NCBI GenBank assembly: GCA_951799425.1
Contig: OX637410.1
Span: 2,356,001-2,420,000 of the forward strand
Origin: Ilex aquifolium
Taxonomy: Eukaryota; Streptophyta; Magnoliopsida; Aquifoliales; Aquifoliaceae
DNA length: 64,000 nucleotides
Direction of reading: 5' to 3'
Shown here: piece by piece, positions 12,598 to 24,059 of the stretch
Layout: each line of letters starts with the position of its first letter
Numbering within the stretch: position 1 is the first letter of the stretch
The notes under the pieces: generated by a model
Told to the model about the DNA's origin: nothing
The model's database searches: none
The model's input: only the letters and a program-made list of their open reading frames with translations
Made by a program: the position numbers and the translations under genes

Positions 12598-13228
12598 TTT
12601 TTGACTAGGACTAAATTGGCCAACTGTTCCAGGTAGTGCACTTCTCTAATGGATTTATCTTTCAAAATCTTGTCCACCTCTTCTGATATGGCCCTATCTC
12701 TGTCTGGGGCTAACAACCTTCTCTTCTACATAACTGGTTTTAAGGAAGGATCAATGTTAAGCTTGTGGACCATTGCATCAAGATCAATTCCAAGCATGTC
12801 CTCATGGCTCCAAGCGAACACATCTATGTTTTCGTCTAAGAATTCTTCAAACCTGCTTCTAACATGCTGGGAGAGCTCGGCCCCTATATATGTCACCTGG
12901 TCTAGGTTCCCCCAAGGGACATTGGGATTAGTTCTTCCACCGGGTGAGCTCTTCCCTCTTTCTTAGACTCCCTTAGGTCAACGTTTTCCACTTGGCATGT
13001 CTCCGTTGATGAGCTACTCCTGGTTAAAGCCACATAGCATTCCCTGGCCATAACTTAATCTCCCCAAACCTCTCCTATCCCATTCTTTGTTGGGAATTTG
13101 AGAAGAAGGTGACATGTAGAAGGCACCATCTTCAAAGCATTAAGGGTTGTTTGTCCAATGATGACATTATATGCCGACGGGCAATCCATTACCAGGAAAC
13201 CTACTATGTGGGTAATCTGCGTAGGGGG
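12598..13228 (-). pseudogene. Tat-lineage Ty3/gypsy protease-RT fragment
   Basis: Minus-strand translation gives the protease-proximal segment (FLVMDCPSAYNVIIGQ near 13140-13200) and the start of RT (DVFAWSHEDMLGIDL near 12810, KRRLLAPDRDRAISEEVDK near 12700, LANLVLVKK at the end). This order and wording are characteristic of the Tat/Ogre lineage. It has in-frame stops and frame changes. The reading seems to continue across the inserted elements into 16792-16800 and about 24035-24060, so the copia LTR and copy A both landed in it. Confidence 0.8.
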
Positions 13229-13519
13229 TGAAAGAAATCATATAATAAACATAGCAAAATTTTTTAAAAAAAATAATAATTTGATTCCTCATATTAAGAT
13301 CTTTTCATGTTTAATACAAACCGAGAAATCTTAGATCTATAGAGAAGATTAAGGGTTACCTCTTGAAGCGTGCCTTTAACATCTTCAAGCATTATCAAAA
13401 ATTTTAAATCTTCACATCTGAATTTGATCTTTACCCCAAGCCTCACAAACGTTTGGCCTCTATCGGTATCCACACGAATTGACAAACTTGAAGGATCTAC
13501 TTCAACCATTGATAAACTA

Positions 13520-13559
<40 letters not shown>

Positions 13560-14323
13560 AGGGGTGGTTCTTCTTGTGCTAGCAAGAGAGTTGTTATATC
13601 TTATATCCACCTCCTACATAAAGGTATTTATAGAGCTTTAAAGGCTTTAATCCTAGTTTGGATCAAGTTGCAATTACCTCATAATTACATATAACCCCTT
13701 TATTAACCATTAATTATAATAAAGTCCCAAATTAACTCTTAATTAGGTTTTCACCCCAATTAACTCTTAATTGGTTGTCTCTCTTTTATCCTTTAGTTTC
13801 CAATCAATTCTATTGTGTGTGACCCTATAGGTTCAAGCATACCCGGTTGTAGGCATTCGATACTAACTACAAGTAGCATCTCAAATTATAGCTCTTTCTA
13901 ATTTGGCTTTAATTAGAACTCTTCCAATTCTCCCTTTTATGAAGAACAATTAATATATCTATATTAATTTCATTCTTCGGACTTCTACTAATCATGAGTG
14001 ACACCTAGAAGCATATCATGATCAACCTCCGGATAACACGAAGTAGGTAAAGAACCCATTCAATCTACAATTGTCATGTAATTCAATCCTTCTATCACAC
14101 AATGCCCCAATTGAATTACTAGGGTATAGAATTACTATCAAACATCTAACTCAATCTTATTTGTTCGATCTTAGGACTATGACTCTTAATGATCAATCAG
14201 AAACCCTTTTTCTAATTTTCGTTCTACCTTGGCCAAGGACTCCTTGAGTTATATCCTAGATGATCACATAGGACATTCTCCCTCTATTTACTAAGGGTGA
14301 TAGATTCCATGTTGTACACTACT

Positions 14324-16182
14324 TGATTGTTTTCCTTAATCTCCAAACATGAGCCCAGATTGTGTGTATATGGTTTACACGAGTTGGTGAGTGTCACTCT
14401 TCCTCGGGTTCAAATGCAAGAAATGGGAAAAATCTTGTGTGTGTGCAAAAGTGCTCCCCAAGCGTAGAGACTTGCAATGTCGTGTTTTACTTGGAATGGG
14501 TATTCCAAGATCGTCTCGTCAGGGAAGGAAAGGCCAAATGCTTTTGAAGGGTGATTGTAAAGAAATGAAAATTGGAAAATCTTGTGAATTGTGTTTTGGT
14601 GAGTTGTGTTTTGGTGAAAATGAAAGAAAGCGAGGTTGGCTAATTCATAGAGGTCATTCCAATGGAAATGCCAAATCGACTCAATTCATTCAACCAATGG
14701 TGTTATAGTGTTTGATTGATTTGTAGGAAGTCAGGGACTAATGTGGTTGTGTTGGACAAAAGCGTACCCCGTGACAAGTCTACGGTGTATCAAGAGCCCA
14801 CAACCACGTCCGCACTCAACTTAGTCAAACCAAACATTTTACACTACGAGGAAGAATGAAAGAGAGTCGATTTCACATACCCAAGAGGAAATTCCCCTTG
14901 AATTAGCCAACTAAAATTCTAGCTACTCATAGTAAAAGCAATAACCAACATAAGGTATAGAGACATGGTAGTGAAATGAAGCATGAAACTTGTATTGATG
15001 CAAGAAAAGGTTTAAACGCCAAGAGCAAATTCATTCATACCCAAAAAACAAAGATTGAAGACAAAATACCCAAATGTAGAAATGAAAATGCTAGAACACA
15101 TAGCTAAGGTTGATTACAACTTGAATAAAAGAGTTTATAGTGAAAGAGGAAAAGATTACAAGTAAAATAAAGCTTACTAAAATAAAAATGGTGAAGGAAA
15201 CGTAAAAAAACCAACTTTCTCTCTATAAAACTTCATCTTAAACCTTGGAGCTTCTCTCTCTAAAAGCATGTAAAAATCCTAATAATGGTGCAAGCCCTTT
15301 TGATTTTCGTCCATCCTCTCTCCCTTAGCATGTGTGAACTGAATTGGAATGATTGGAGAGAGGTTGGACACTTCAACAAGCAAGTTCAGTCCAAACATGG
15401 TCTTCTCATGCTTCACCAACCACCCCTCTTCTCTCTCTTGCTTCTCCCCTTCTCTCTTAGTTCAAATATGAATTTAGGGCTTAAGAGAGCATCATGGGGT
15501 GTCAAACATGTCAGGGTATGGCTTAGAGGACAAGAGGTGGGCCTCCGTGGTTGGTGGAGTCGTGTGGGGAAATGTCTGGGCTTTCTGGGCATGTTCTACA
15601 GGTAGGTTGTGGGACTTCTACCAGTAGATAACTTCTAGTAGGGTCTTCTACTGGTAGGTTTTAGGGTTTTACCGGTAGGTAGTTAGGGGTTTGCTACAGG
15701 TAGTTCGTAACCAGCTTTCGTAAATTTGTCATAACTTTTGATTCCACCATTCGATTGAGCTAAAATTTTGACACGAGATAAAAGACATACAGATCTACAA
15801 CTTTCATGTTTTTCACTATTTCAGATTCGAAGTGGATCATGGTCACAAATGTAAAATACTGGGATACTGCTACCAAATGGTGCGTGTGCTAGTACCCAAA
15901 TTCCAGTAGGCTTAGATACCGGTACCTATGATACCAAGTACCGCTACCTCCTTGATTTCTTTCACTTTAAAGCCTCCTTATGTAATGTGTCCATCTCTTC
16001 ACCACTCATCCACACTTAGTTGTAGGGTTCCGAAAGCCATCATTTACCCTATGATTACCTGCAACATCAAAATTTTTAAATTATTCATAAATTCGACTAA
16101 CTCTAAGTAAATAAATGCAAAGTTGAGTTAAAATGCATGTAATGAGGCCATTAAATATGCAATATTACGCGCTCATTGTACA
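14324..16182 (-). mobile_element. LTR-like insertion inside the copia LTR
   Basis: The minus-strand start TGTACAATGAG near 16182 resembles the start of the left Athila LTR ('atattgcatatttaatggcc' against 'atattgcatatttagcagcc'). The left end 'gtgcaaaagtgctccccaagcgtag' (14440-14465) matches the matching part of the solo LTR at 50150-51819 ('gcacaaaaatgctccccaatc', near 50310). The candidate duplication is imperfect (ctact at 14319-14323, ctcat at 16183-16187), so the boundaries are approximate. No coding sequence seen. Confidence 0.5.
15594..15951 (-). promoter_or_regulatory. Mixed palindrome array (CTACCGGTAG and GGTACC types)
   Basis: 15594-15705 carries TTCTACAGGTAGG, TTCTACCAGTAG, TTCTACTGGTAGG, TTTACCGGTAGG and GCTACAGGTAG. 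15853-15951 carries GATACCGGTACC and related half sites. It is the only LTR here showing both motif styles. The sites are degenerate, consistent with an older insertion. Confidence 0.6.
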
Positions 16183-16800
16183 CTCATAAATCTCCATGCA
16201 TGTCTAACTATGTCCAACAATACATATCCAAGTTACATGATTAGTATATGAATATGTTGTATAGTTAAAGCATATAAGTCCATGCACAAGACAACCATGT
16301 TGTCTCAAGTCTGAGAATCAGTTGCATAACTATCACTTTAGAATTTAACATTGACAGGTATGTAAAACTCCATATGAAAAATTCTATGTTAGTTAACGGT
16401 CATGTTCAGTGTACTTGTTCTCTAACAAGCACCCACACACCTACTTCAGTGTTCCTACACTAGTGACTTGGACGAGTCACCTCATATCAAATATGAGTAA
16501 ACATAGTGTGTGCTAGTCTATCCGGATTACATAGTGCCCAAATAGTAATCCTATGACTATGAACATTTAAGAGTTAAGTACTAAGAAGTATAGGTCTCAT
16601 CTTCTCAATACCTTGAGAAACTATCTTCTTAACTTATACTATATGGACTATATCATGTATATTAAAATGAAATAAAGTAGAAACATGATAAATAAACTTG
16701 CCCTTTTATTTAATTAAGTAATGAATGTTGCTAGTACAACTCTAAAACATCATCTATATGATTGGTCTTAGAGCATACTACTAACAGGGGGTGCCCAATG

Positions 16801-19106
16801 TGTAACACCCCAAATACCACCCTGGACGGCATTACACTATGAAACCATTCATGTCATGAGAGCAACTAAATATATATCCATCGAATAAGAAACATTCTTA
16901 ATTTTAACAAAATTTGGGCAGAGTCTCCTTTGTACAGGAAGCTCCACCCAAAATCACAACCTATGCAATTCTATTAACTTGACCACACAGGGTCCATTTA
17001 ACCATCCAATAACAATAGAATTTATATTTACCATCTATACTATCCTTAACATTATCACAAAAGAATAGGCCAGATATGGCAATTACATTCCCCAAAAGAA
17101 TTACATGAATATATCGCAGCGGAGTTTCAAAAGAATCTAGACTTTACATTGTTCAGAAATAAATCTCCTAGTCTAGAACAAAATAAGCTATATCTCTAGA
17201 TGTCCCATTCGGGATCTAGGTACCCCTCCAAGGAAGCTTCCCCAAGGCCCGGCTCATTCACACCGAACTCCTCCTCTAAAGCCAAATCTGAAAAATATTA
17301 ATTGTAGGGGATGAGCAGGAAGCTCTGTAGCAAAATCTTCCCAAACTCAAACAAGGTTTAGGAAAGCATATAAAACGGTTGGTCTCATTTTCACAAATAG
17401 CATATATACCATTTTGAAGGAAAAGCAGGATATTTTAAATAGATCTCAAGTTTAAATGTTCGCAATAATTTAAATGAACCGTAAAACTCAGTCACAATTA
17501 TCACAATAACCATTTCCAACAGGTCCTTGTGGAGTCCCATACCTCCACAAGCACTTGTTGGAAACCATTCCGTAACAATAATAATAATCTCATGTTCTCA
17601 TGTATATTGGTTCATCCACGTACCATGTATGTTGATTGTTTCTCATGAATCTACCCAACGATTATACCTAGTCCACCAATCACAATCACATTCACAAGCA
17701 TTTTAGGAAAGGGCGTCTACCATTCCAATGGCAGTGACGAGTCCCTTCCCAGGAAAAGTATACTACCCCTTGTTCGAACTCCAGTGAACGATAGTGGTTT
17801 CATTACCAAATGACAACCCACTACAAGTGCTAGGAAACCATCTCACCCCCACTGGGGTAGACTAACCTCTAACACTCTACGGCATCTCTCGAAGGCAATC
17901 CAAGTCCCTCACAACAACCATACAATTGAGGAAACCAAAATATTCTCAATTAATTAACATCTCAAGGAATTACCAAATTCCACAATTTCTAATATAATGT
18001 TTCATAATATGATGGACGAAAATGAGCAAGAGATCATCATAAGTAACATTTTGGTGTACAATATCAAACACTAAAGTTTTGAAAGCAATACCAAGGAAAA
18101 ATAGAGGGAAAAGTCCATTTCTCTTTAAAACCATGAAAAAGAGAAATTTAATAGTTACCCAACCATCACAATGTTCAAAACATGGCATTTATTTCAAGAG
18201 AAACAAGAATCATGTATTTCTTATCATGTATATAAGGATGAGAGTGAAAAACATATATATATACATAAACCCTAGCCTCAATGTAAGAGATTAGGAAGAA
18301 ATCCCCTACCTCAACGCTCAAGAGTTTTAGCCAAATACCCAAGCTTCAAGACCTTCTTGCTTTCCTTTCTTTTCCTTTTAATCTCCTCTCCCTATGGTTT
18401 TCAAAAGATTTGGGTGAGAGTGGGTGAAGAATGGAAGAAAAGAGAATGAGTAGAGAAGTGAAATCTTAGAAATCTAGGGTTTTAATCTTCTAAAATGGTG
18501 TATCTCTCCTTATCTTTGATGTTCTTCTCTCCCTCTCTTTCTCTCTAAAGGTGCCTAGGGTTTAGAAGGCTGAAATTGGGCTCAAATAGTCGGCCTTAAG
18601 TATTTATAGGGAGAGAGAGAGAGGCCGAAATTCGCGACTTTAAAATAAACAGTCTGGTTTCGGTAGTACCGGTACTCAGTACCGGTACCATTCAGTACCG
18701 GTACCCAGTACCGGTACAAGAAACCTTCTGGAATCGGGGTACCGGTACTCAGTACCTGTACCATTCAGTACCGGTACCCAGTACCGGTACCATTTACCCA
18801 GTTTTGCCTATTTCTTTTGTTTTCCATTTCCAATCCATTCCAAAACTAACCAAATCCATCACAAACCTCTCCAACACATATTTATACACCAAACCTATCT
18901 AATACAAGTTATAGGACCTAACATTTTATATTTTCACTCACTAAAACTAAATTTCAACTATGATTTTCATTAACATTTTAAATCTTTACTTTTCAAATTT
19001 ACAAAGTTCAAACACACTTCAATACCCCTATCCACATCTTTACAACCATTATTTGCTATATCTATATATCTATATGCATATATAAAAGAAAAAGTGGGGT
19101 GTTACA
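16801..19106 (-). repeat. Copy A left LTR (3' LTR in element orientation), 2306 bp
   Basis: Begins TGTAACACCCC and ends GGGGTGTTACA on the + strand. It has a minus-strand TATA box (plus tatttata at 18601-18608) with the palindrome array (18666-18791) about 60 bp upstream of it in element orientation. It is 89 bp longer than its partner, almost entirely through extra palindrome sites. Confidence 0.92.
18666..18791 (-). promoter_or_regulatory. Eight-site GTACCGGTAC array, spacing 13-16-13-31-13-16-13
   Basis: Eight palindromes (one with a mutated half, TACCTGTAC) whose centres are 13, 16, 13, 31, 13, 16 and 13 bp apart: two tetrads joined by a 31-bp step. The partner LTR keeps three sites (23678-23714, spacing 13-13), apparently by recombination between repeated sites. 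Confidence 0.88.
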
Positions 19107-19119
19107 ATCCACCCCCCTT
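19107..19119 (-). other. Polypurine tract of copy A
   Basis: Minus strand AAGGGGGGTGGAT, immediately next to the LTR; primes plus-strand DNA synthesis in this class of element. Confidence 0.75.
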
Positions 19120-19139
19120 AAAGAAAGTTTCGTCCTCGA

Positions 19140-19700
19140 AACTTACCTCAAGTAGCGAACAAATGTGGATACTTCTCCCACAATTCTTGCTCCGGTTCCC
19201 AAGTAGCTTCTTCCACTCCGTGGTGTTGCCACCAAACCTTCACTAGTCGGATGACTTTGTTACGGAGTACCTTTTTCCTTTGCGTCGAGAATTTCTACCG
19301 GTTGTTCTTCGTAGGTTGCTCCGTCTTAAATTTCCATCTCCTCCAAGTTCACGACTGGAGTTGCATCCGAGTGACACGTCCTCAACATCGACACGTGAAA
19401 CACGCCATGTACTCTGGATATCTGGGCTAGTAGTCGAAGTTGATACGCCGCATTGCCTACTGCTTTGATCACTTCAAACGGTCCGGTATATCTTGGCGCT
19501 AACTTCTCCTTCTTGCCGAATCGAAACACGCCCTTCTTGTGTGACACCTTGGAAAACATGTAATCTCCCACTTTTAATTCCAAGGATCTTCGTCTGTGGT
19601 CCGCGTAGCTCTTCTGTCTACTTCGCGCCGTGCGTAGCCTCTCCCGGATGAGTTGAATCTTCTCCGTAGTTTCCCCATTGTAGTCCTTACTCCGTTAGTT
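19140..19700 (-). pseudogene. Copy A integrase C-terminal / chromodomain-like remnant
   Basis: Minus-strand translation (best block 19326-19583) gives GDYMFSKVSHKKGVFRFGKK, APRYTGPFEVI and FHVSMLR, the gypsy integrase C-terminal region. It continues in another frame to a chromodomain-like tail (VLRNKVIRLVKVWWQHHG, VEEATWEPE) near 19150-19260. A frameshift or stop separates the parts; copy B has the same stretch as one 144-residue ORF. The integrase catalytic core is absent. Confidence 0.82.
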
Positions 19701-19739
19701 CGCTACGCACTCTGATATAAATTACAATCCACCAAAGGT

Positions 19740-20900
19740 TACAGTTGAAACCTAACCAGACTTGTCCTCCCATCTTAGCTTCCAAATCCATATACATTTT
19801 TCCAACGAAATAATTTAAGAAAAATTAACATAATATCATCGAAAATACCATTTTATTGGTCAATACCAATCTTTAGAATTTTGAATTAAGGAACAAATAA
19901 ATAATCAAGCTTTGGAATCAAGAATAAATGGCTATCAAGCTTGGAAATCAAGAACAAAAGAACAAGCAAGGTTTGAAATTAATAACAAACGAATCTCAAG
20001 TTTTTGGAATCCAAAATAAAGGAACAATCAAGTCTCGAATTCCATAACAAACCCATATCAAGCTTTGGAATCAAAATAAGAAACAATCAAAGCTTGAAAT
20101 CAAGAACAAGTAACAATCGAGTCTTGGAGTCAATAACAGATGCATATCAAGCTTTGTAACCAAGAACTAAAGAGTATCAAGTTTTGAACTCAAGGACAAG
20201 GAGAAATCAAGTATTGAAATCAAGAGCAATTGAATGTCAAGTCTTGAAATCAAGAACCAATGAATATCAAGTATTGAATATCAAGAATAAATGAATCACA
20301 AGGGTTAGAATCAATAGCAAATGAATATTAAATTTGGCTATCAAGAACCAATGGATCATCAAGTCTGGGGAAATTAAAAACAAAGGAACAACCAAGTCTT
20401 GAAATCAAGAACCAAAGGATGTCAAATATTGAATATCAAGAATACATGAATTACAATAGTTAGAATCAATCAAAGGAATACCAAATTTGGCTATCAAGAA
20501 CCAATGAATATTAAGCTTGGAAATCAAGAATAAAAGCGTATCAAGCTTGAAAGTCATGAACAAAGGAGAAATTAAGATTTAACGGAACAATCATGTATGG
20601 AAATCAATAACAAACGACTATCAAGGTTTGAAATCAATGACAGAGGCAAGATAAAGAGAAAACACCTCTCCCTTGAAAACTAGGATTTCAAGGGCATACC
20701 AAAAAGATTTGGTGGTCACCCACCCATAACATAGCTTAGAACAAATAATATTTAAGTTCGGGAATCAAGAGCAAAGGAGAAATCAAGAGAAAAATACATC
20801 TCCTTTGTAAACTAGGGTTTGAAGGCATAAGAAAAGATTTAGGGTTTACCCAACCCTAATATATTTTGGAACAAGGTAGTATTATCCAGAATGGCAAGAC
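19740..20900 (-). repeat. Degenerate short-unit repeat block filling the deleted pol region (copy A)
   Basis: From about 19890 to 20660 the sequence is a run of variants of 'tatcaag-cttggaatcaagaacaaatg' of roughly 25-40 bp. No coding capacity. The block is retained in copy B (36110-36900) and occupies the place of RT, RNase H and integrase core. Confidence 0.75.
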
Positions 20901-20901
20901 A

Positions 20902-21411
20902 TCATGATTCCCTAGCAAGTAGATATAAATTAGAGTCAAAGAAATACATATAAGTAAACCTACTGGTAACTGAAATGTAATCCGCTTGCACGTAACCCTT
21001 GCAGACTAGCCTGGTATCCCCCTGTTCTCCCGTAGGCAAGTCAACATATAAAGCATGTTCTAGCTCCTCGGAACCCAATCCCAATTCCACAACGTCCGCA
21101 GTACGTATAGAAGAATGAGTCGCATGGGAATCCAATAAAATTCGGGCCCAAGAATGGTAGAGAAGAACGATACCATCCACAACGGCATTGGAGGCATCTT
21201 CCTCCGGTTGGGTCAAAGCAAAAACCCTTCCTTGATTGGCGCCGCCGGGGGCATGAGCTTGTAACGGTCTCTGTGGTGGTAGTGGCTGTCGTAGCGGTGG
21301 CCTGTTTGCATTCACTCGCCCAGTTGCTTGCTTGGTTATTGGGGGAAATGAGGGGCATCTATGTTTGAAGTGCCCATACTCTCCGCATGCAAAGCATGGG
21401 CGCGGGTCCAT
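20902..21411 (-). pseudogene. Copy A gag nucleocapsid and protease-start remnant
   Basis: 169-residue minus ORF. One zinc knuckle CFACGEYGHFKHRC near the N-terminus, a Pro/Gln-rich linker, then the protease N-terminal region with the active-site box changed to LLDSHATHSS (normally D-S/T-G). It stops before the rest of protease. Copy B has two knuckles here; copy A appears to have lost the second by recombination between similar flanks. Confidence 0.8.
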
Positions 21412-21469
21412 GCCTACTCTCGTCTGAGTAACTCCATCTTCTCCACTGTCTGAAGCCTTTGTTCAATCG

Positions 21470-21650
21470 CGTCCACGTCCCCGTCCACGTCCACGTTCAC
21501 TAGATCTTGTATTCTCGAATTAAGAGTGTAACCAGCTTCTCGCGGATGGAAGGCCTCAAATCTTGTTCAAAGCGTTTAGCTCTCCTTGCCTCAGTGACCA
21601 CAAACTTGATTGCGTAGCGAGACAACTCATTGAATTCGAACAAATAATTA
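21470..21650 (-). pseudogene. Copy A gag capsid scrap with gtccac hexamers
   Basis: Minus-strand translation of about 21530-21650 gives FNELSRYAIKFV and RFEQDLRPSIREKL, typical of the end of a gypsy capsid. Next to it (about 21472-21505) is a short run of gtccac hexamers, strongly expanded in copy B. Confidence 0.65.
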
Positions 21651-21797
21651 ACCCTTACACTAAATATAAAATGAATCTAACCTATCTGATAAACACATAG
21701 CTTCAAACCAATACAAGCCTACGGTTCCTTCAACCTAGTCCTACCTTTCCAGTGGTAATCCATAACCTACAGCTCCCATGTAAGACCTAAAGCCTAA

Positions 21798-21809
21798 GCT
21801 CTGATACCA
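21798..21809 (-). other. Primer-binding site of copy A (initiator Met tRNA)
   Basis: Minus strand TGGTATCAGAGC, 3 nt inside the LTR, complementary to the 3' end of plant initiator methionine tRNA. Confidence 0.88.
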
Positions 21810-21812
21810 TTC

Positions 21813-24029
21813 TGTAACACCCCAAATACCACCCTGGACGGCATTACACTATGAAACCATTCATGTCATGAGAGCAACTAAATATATATCCATCGAATAA
21901 GAAACATTCTTAATTTTAACAAAATTTGGGCAGAGTCTCCTTTGTACAGGAAGCTCCACCCAAAATCACAACCTGTGCAATTCTATTAACTTGACCACAC
22001 AGGGTCCATTTAACCATCCAATAACAATAGAATTTCTATTTACCATCTATACTATCCTTAACATTATCACAAAAGAATAGGCCAGATATGACAATTACAT
22101 TCCCCAAAAGAATTACATGAATATATCGCAGCGGAGTTTCAAAAGAATCTAGACTTTACATTGTTCAGAAATAAATCTCCTAGTCTAGAACAAAATAAGC
22201 TATATCTCTAGATGTCCCATTCGGGATCTAGGTACCCCTCCAAGGAAGCTTCCCCAAGGCCCGGCTCATTCACACCAAGCTCCTCCTCTAAAGCCAAATC
22301 TGAAAAATATTAATTGTAGGGGATGAGCAGGAAGCTCTGTAGCAAAATCTTCCCAAACTCAAACAAGGTTTAGGAAAGCATATAAAACGGTTGGTCTCAT
22401 TTTCACAAATAGCATATATACCATTTTGAAGGAAAAGCAGGATATTTTAAATAGATCTCAAGTTTAAATGTTCGCAATAATTTAAATGAACCGTAAAACT
22501 CAGTCACAATTATCACCATAACCATTTCCAACAGGTCCTTGTGGAGTCCCATACCTCCACAAGCACTTGTTGGAAACCATTCCGTCACAATAATAATAAT
22601 CTCATGTTCTCATGTATATTGGTTCATCCACGTACCATGTATGTTGATTGTTTCTCATGAATCTACCCAACGATTATACCTAGTCCACCAATCATAATCA
22701 CATTCACAAACATTTTAGGAAAGGGCGTCTACCATCCCAATGGCAGTGACGAGTCCCTTCCCAAGAAAAGTATACTACCCCTTGTTCGAACTCCAGTGAA
22801 CGATAGTGGTTTCATTACCAAATGACAACCCACTACAAGTGCTAGGAAACCATCTCACCCCCACTGGGGTAGACTACCCTCTAACACTCTACGGCATCTC
22901 TCAAAGGCAATCCAAGTCCCTCACAACAACCATACAATTGAGGAAACCAAAATATTCTCAATTAATCAACATCTCAAGGAATTACCAAATTCCACAATTT
23001 CTAATATAATGTTTCATAATATGATGGACGAAAATGAGCAAGAGATCATCATAAGTAACATTTTGGTGTACAATATCAAACACTAAAGTTTTGAAAGCAA
23101 TACCAAGGAAAAATAGAGGGAAAAGTCCATTTCTCTTTAAAACCATGAAAAAGAGAAATTTAATAGTTACCCAACCATCACAATGTTCAAAACATGGCAT
23201 TTATTTCAAGAGGAACAAGAATCATGTATTTCTTATCATGTATATAAGGATGAGAGTGAAAAACATATATATATACATAAACCCTAGCCTCAATGTAAGA
23301 GATTAGGAAGAAATCCCCTACCTCAACGCTCAAGAGTTTTAGCCAAATACCCAAGCTTCAAGACCTTCTTGCTTTCCTTTCTTTTCCTTTTAATCTCCTC
23401 TCCCTAGGGTTTTCAAAAGATTTGGGTGAGAGTGGGTGAAGAATGGAAGAAAAGAGAATGAGTAGAGAAGTGAAATCTTAGAAATCTAGGGTTTTAATCT
23501 TCTAAAATGGTGTATCTCTCCTTATCTTTGATGTTCTTCTCTCCCTCTCTTTCTCTCTAAAGGTGCCTAGGGTTTAGAAGGCTGAAATGGGGCTCAAATA
23601 GTCGGCCTTAAGTATTTATAGGGAGAGAGAGAGAGGCCGAAATTCGCGACTTTAAAATAAACAGTCTGGTTTCGGTAGTACCGGTACTCAGTACCGGTAC
23701 CCAGTACCGGTACCATTTACCCAGTTTTGCCTATTTCCTTTGTTTTCCATTTCCAATCCATTCCAAAACTAACCAAATCCATCACAAACCTCTCCAACAC
23801 ATATTTATACACCAAACCTATCTAATACAAGTTATAGGACCTAACATTTTATATTTTCACTCACTAAAACTAAATTTCAACTATGATTTTCATTAACATT
23901 TTAAATCTTTACTTTTCAAATTTACAAAGTTCAAACACACTTCAATACCCCTATCCACATCTTTACAACCATTATTTGCTATATCTATATATCTATATGC
24001 ATATATAAAAGAAAAAGCGGGGTGTTACA
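21813..24029 (-). repeat. Copy A right LTR (5' LTR in element orientation), 2217 bp
   Basis: TGTAACACCCC to GGGGTGTTACA. Minus-strand TATA box (plus tatttatag) at 23613-23621; palindrome array shortened to three sites at 23678-23714, directly upstream of that box in element orientation. Confidence 0.92.
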
Positions 24030-24059
24030 CAATGGGTATCGGGATGGAGACCTCCCCGA

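Larger units (their letters stand above)
13229..16786 (-). mobile_element. Copia-type solo LTR, TSD GGGGG, carrying a nested LTR
   Basis: Minus-strand start TGTTAGTAGTATGCTCTAAG (16786 leftwards) and end ATGATTTCTTTCA (13229), typical of a plant copia LTR. Exact duplication GGGGG lies at 13224-13228 and 16787-16791. A minus-strand TATA box (CTATAAATAC) is at 13624-13633. Leader features include a (GA)n run at 13521-13556. About 1.7 kb belongs to the copia LTR (13229-14323 and 16183-16786); the middle is the nested LTR. No palindrome array occurs in the copia part. Confidence 0.72.
16801..24029 (-). mobile_element. Non-autonomous Tekay-like LTR retrotransposon, copy A, TSD CAATG
   Basis: 7229 bp with exact duplication CAATG (16796-16800, 24030-24034). 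Orientation is minus: the primer-binding site TGGTATCAGAGC lies beside the right LTR, the polypurine tract beside the left LTR. The internal region (19107-21812, about 2.7 kb) keeps only gag fragments and the integrase C-terminal end; protease core, RT, RNase H and the integrase core are missing. The same incomplete layout recurs in copy B, so the deletion predates both insertions and the family must have moved using proteins supplied by another element. About 18-20 substitutions noticed between its LTRs make it older than copy B. Confidence 0.88.
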
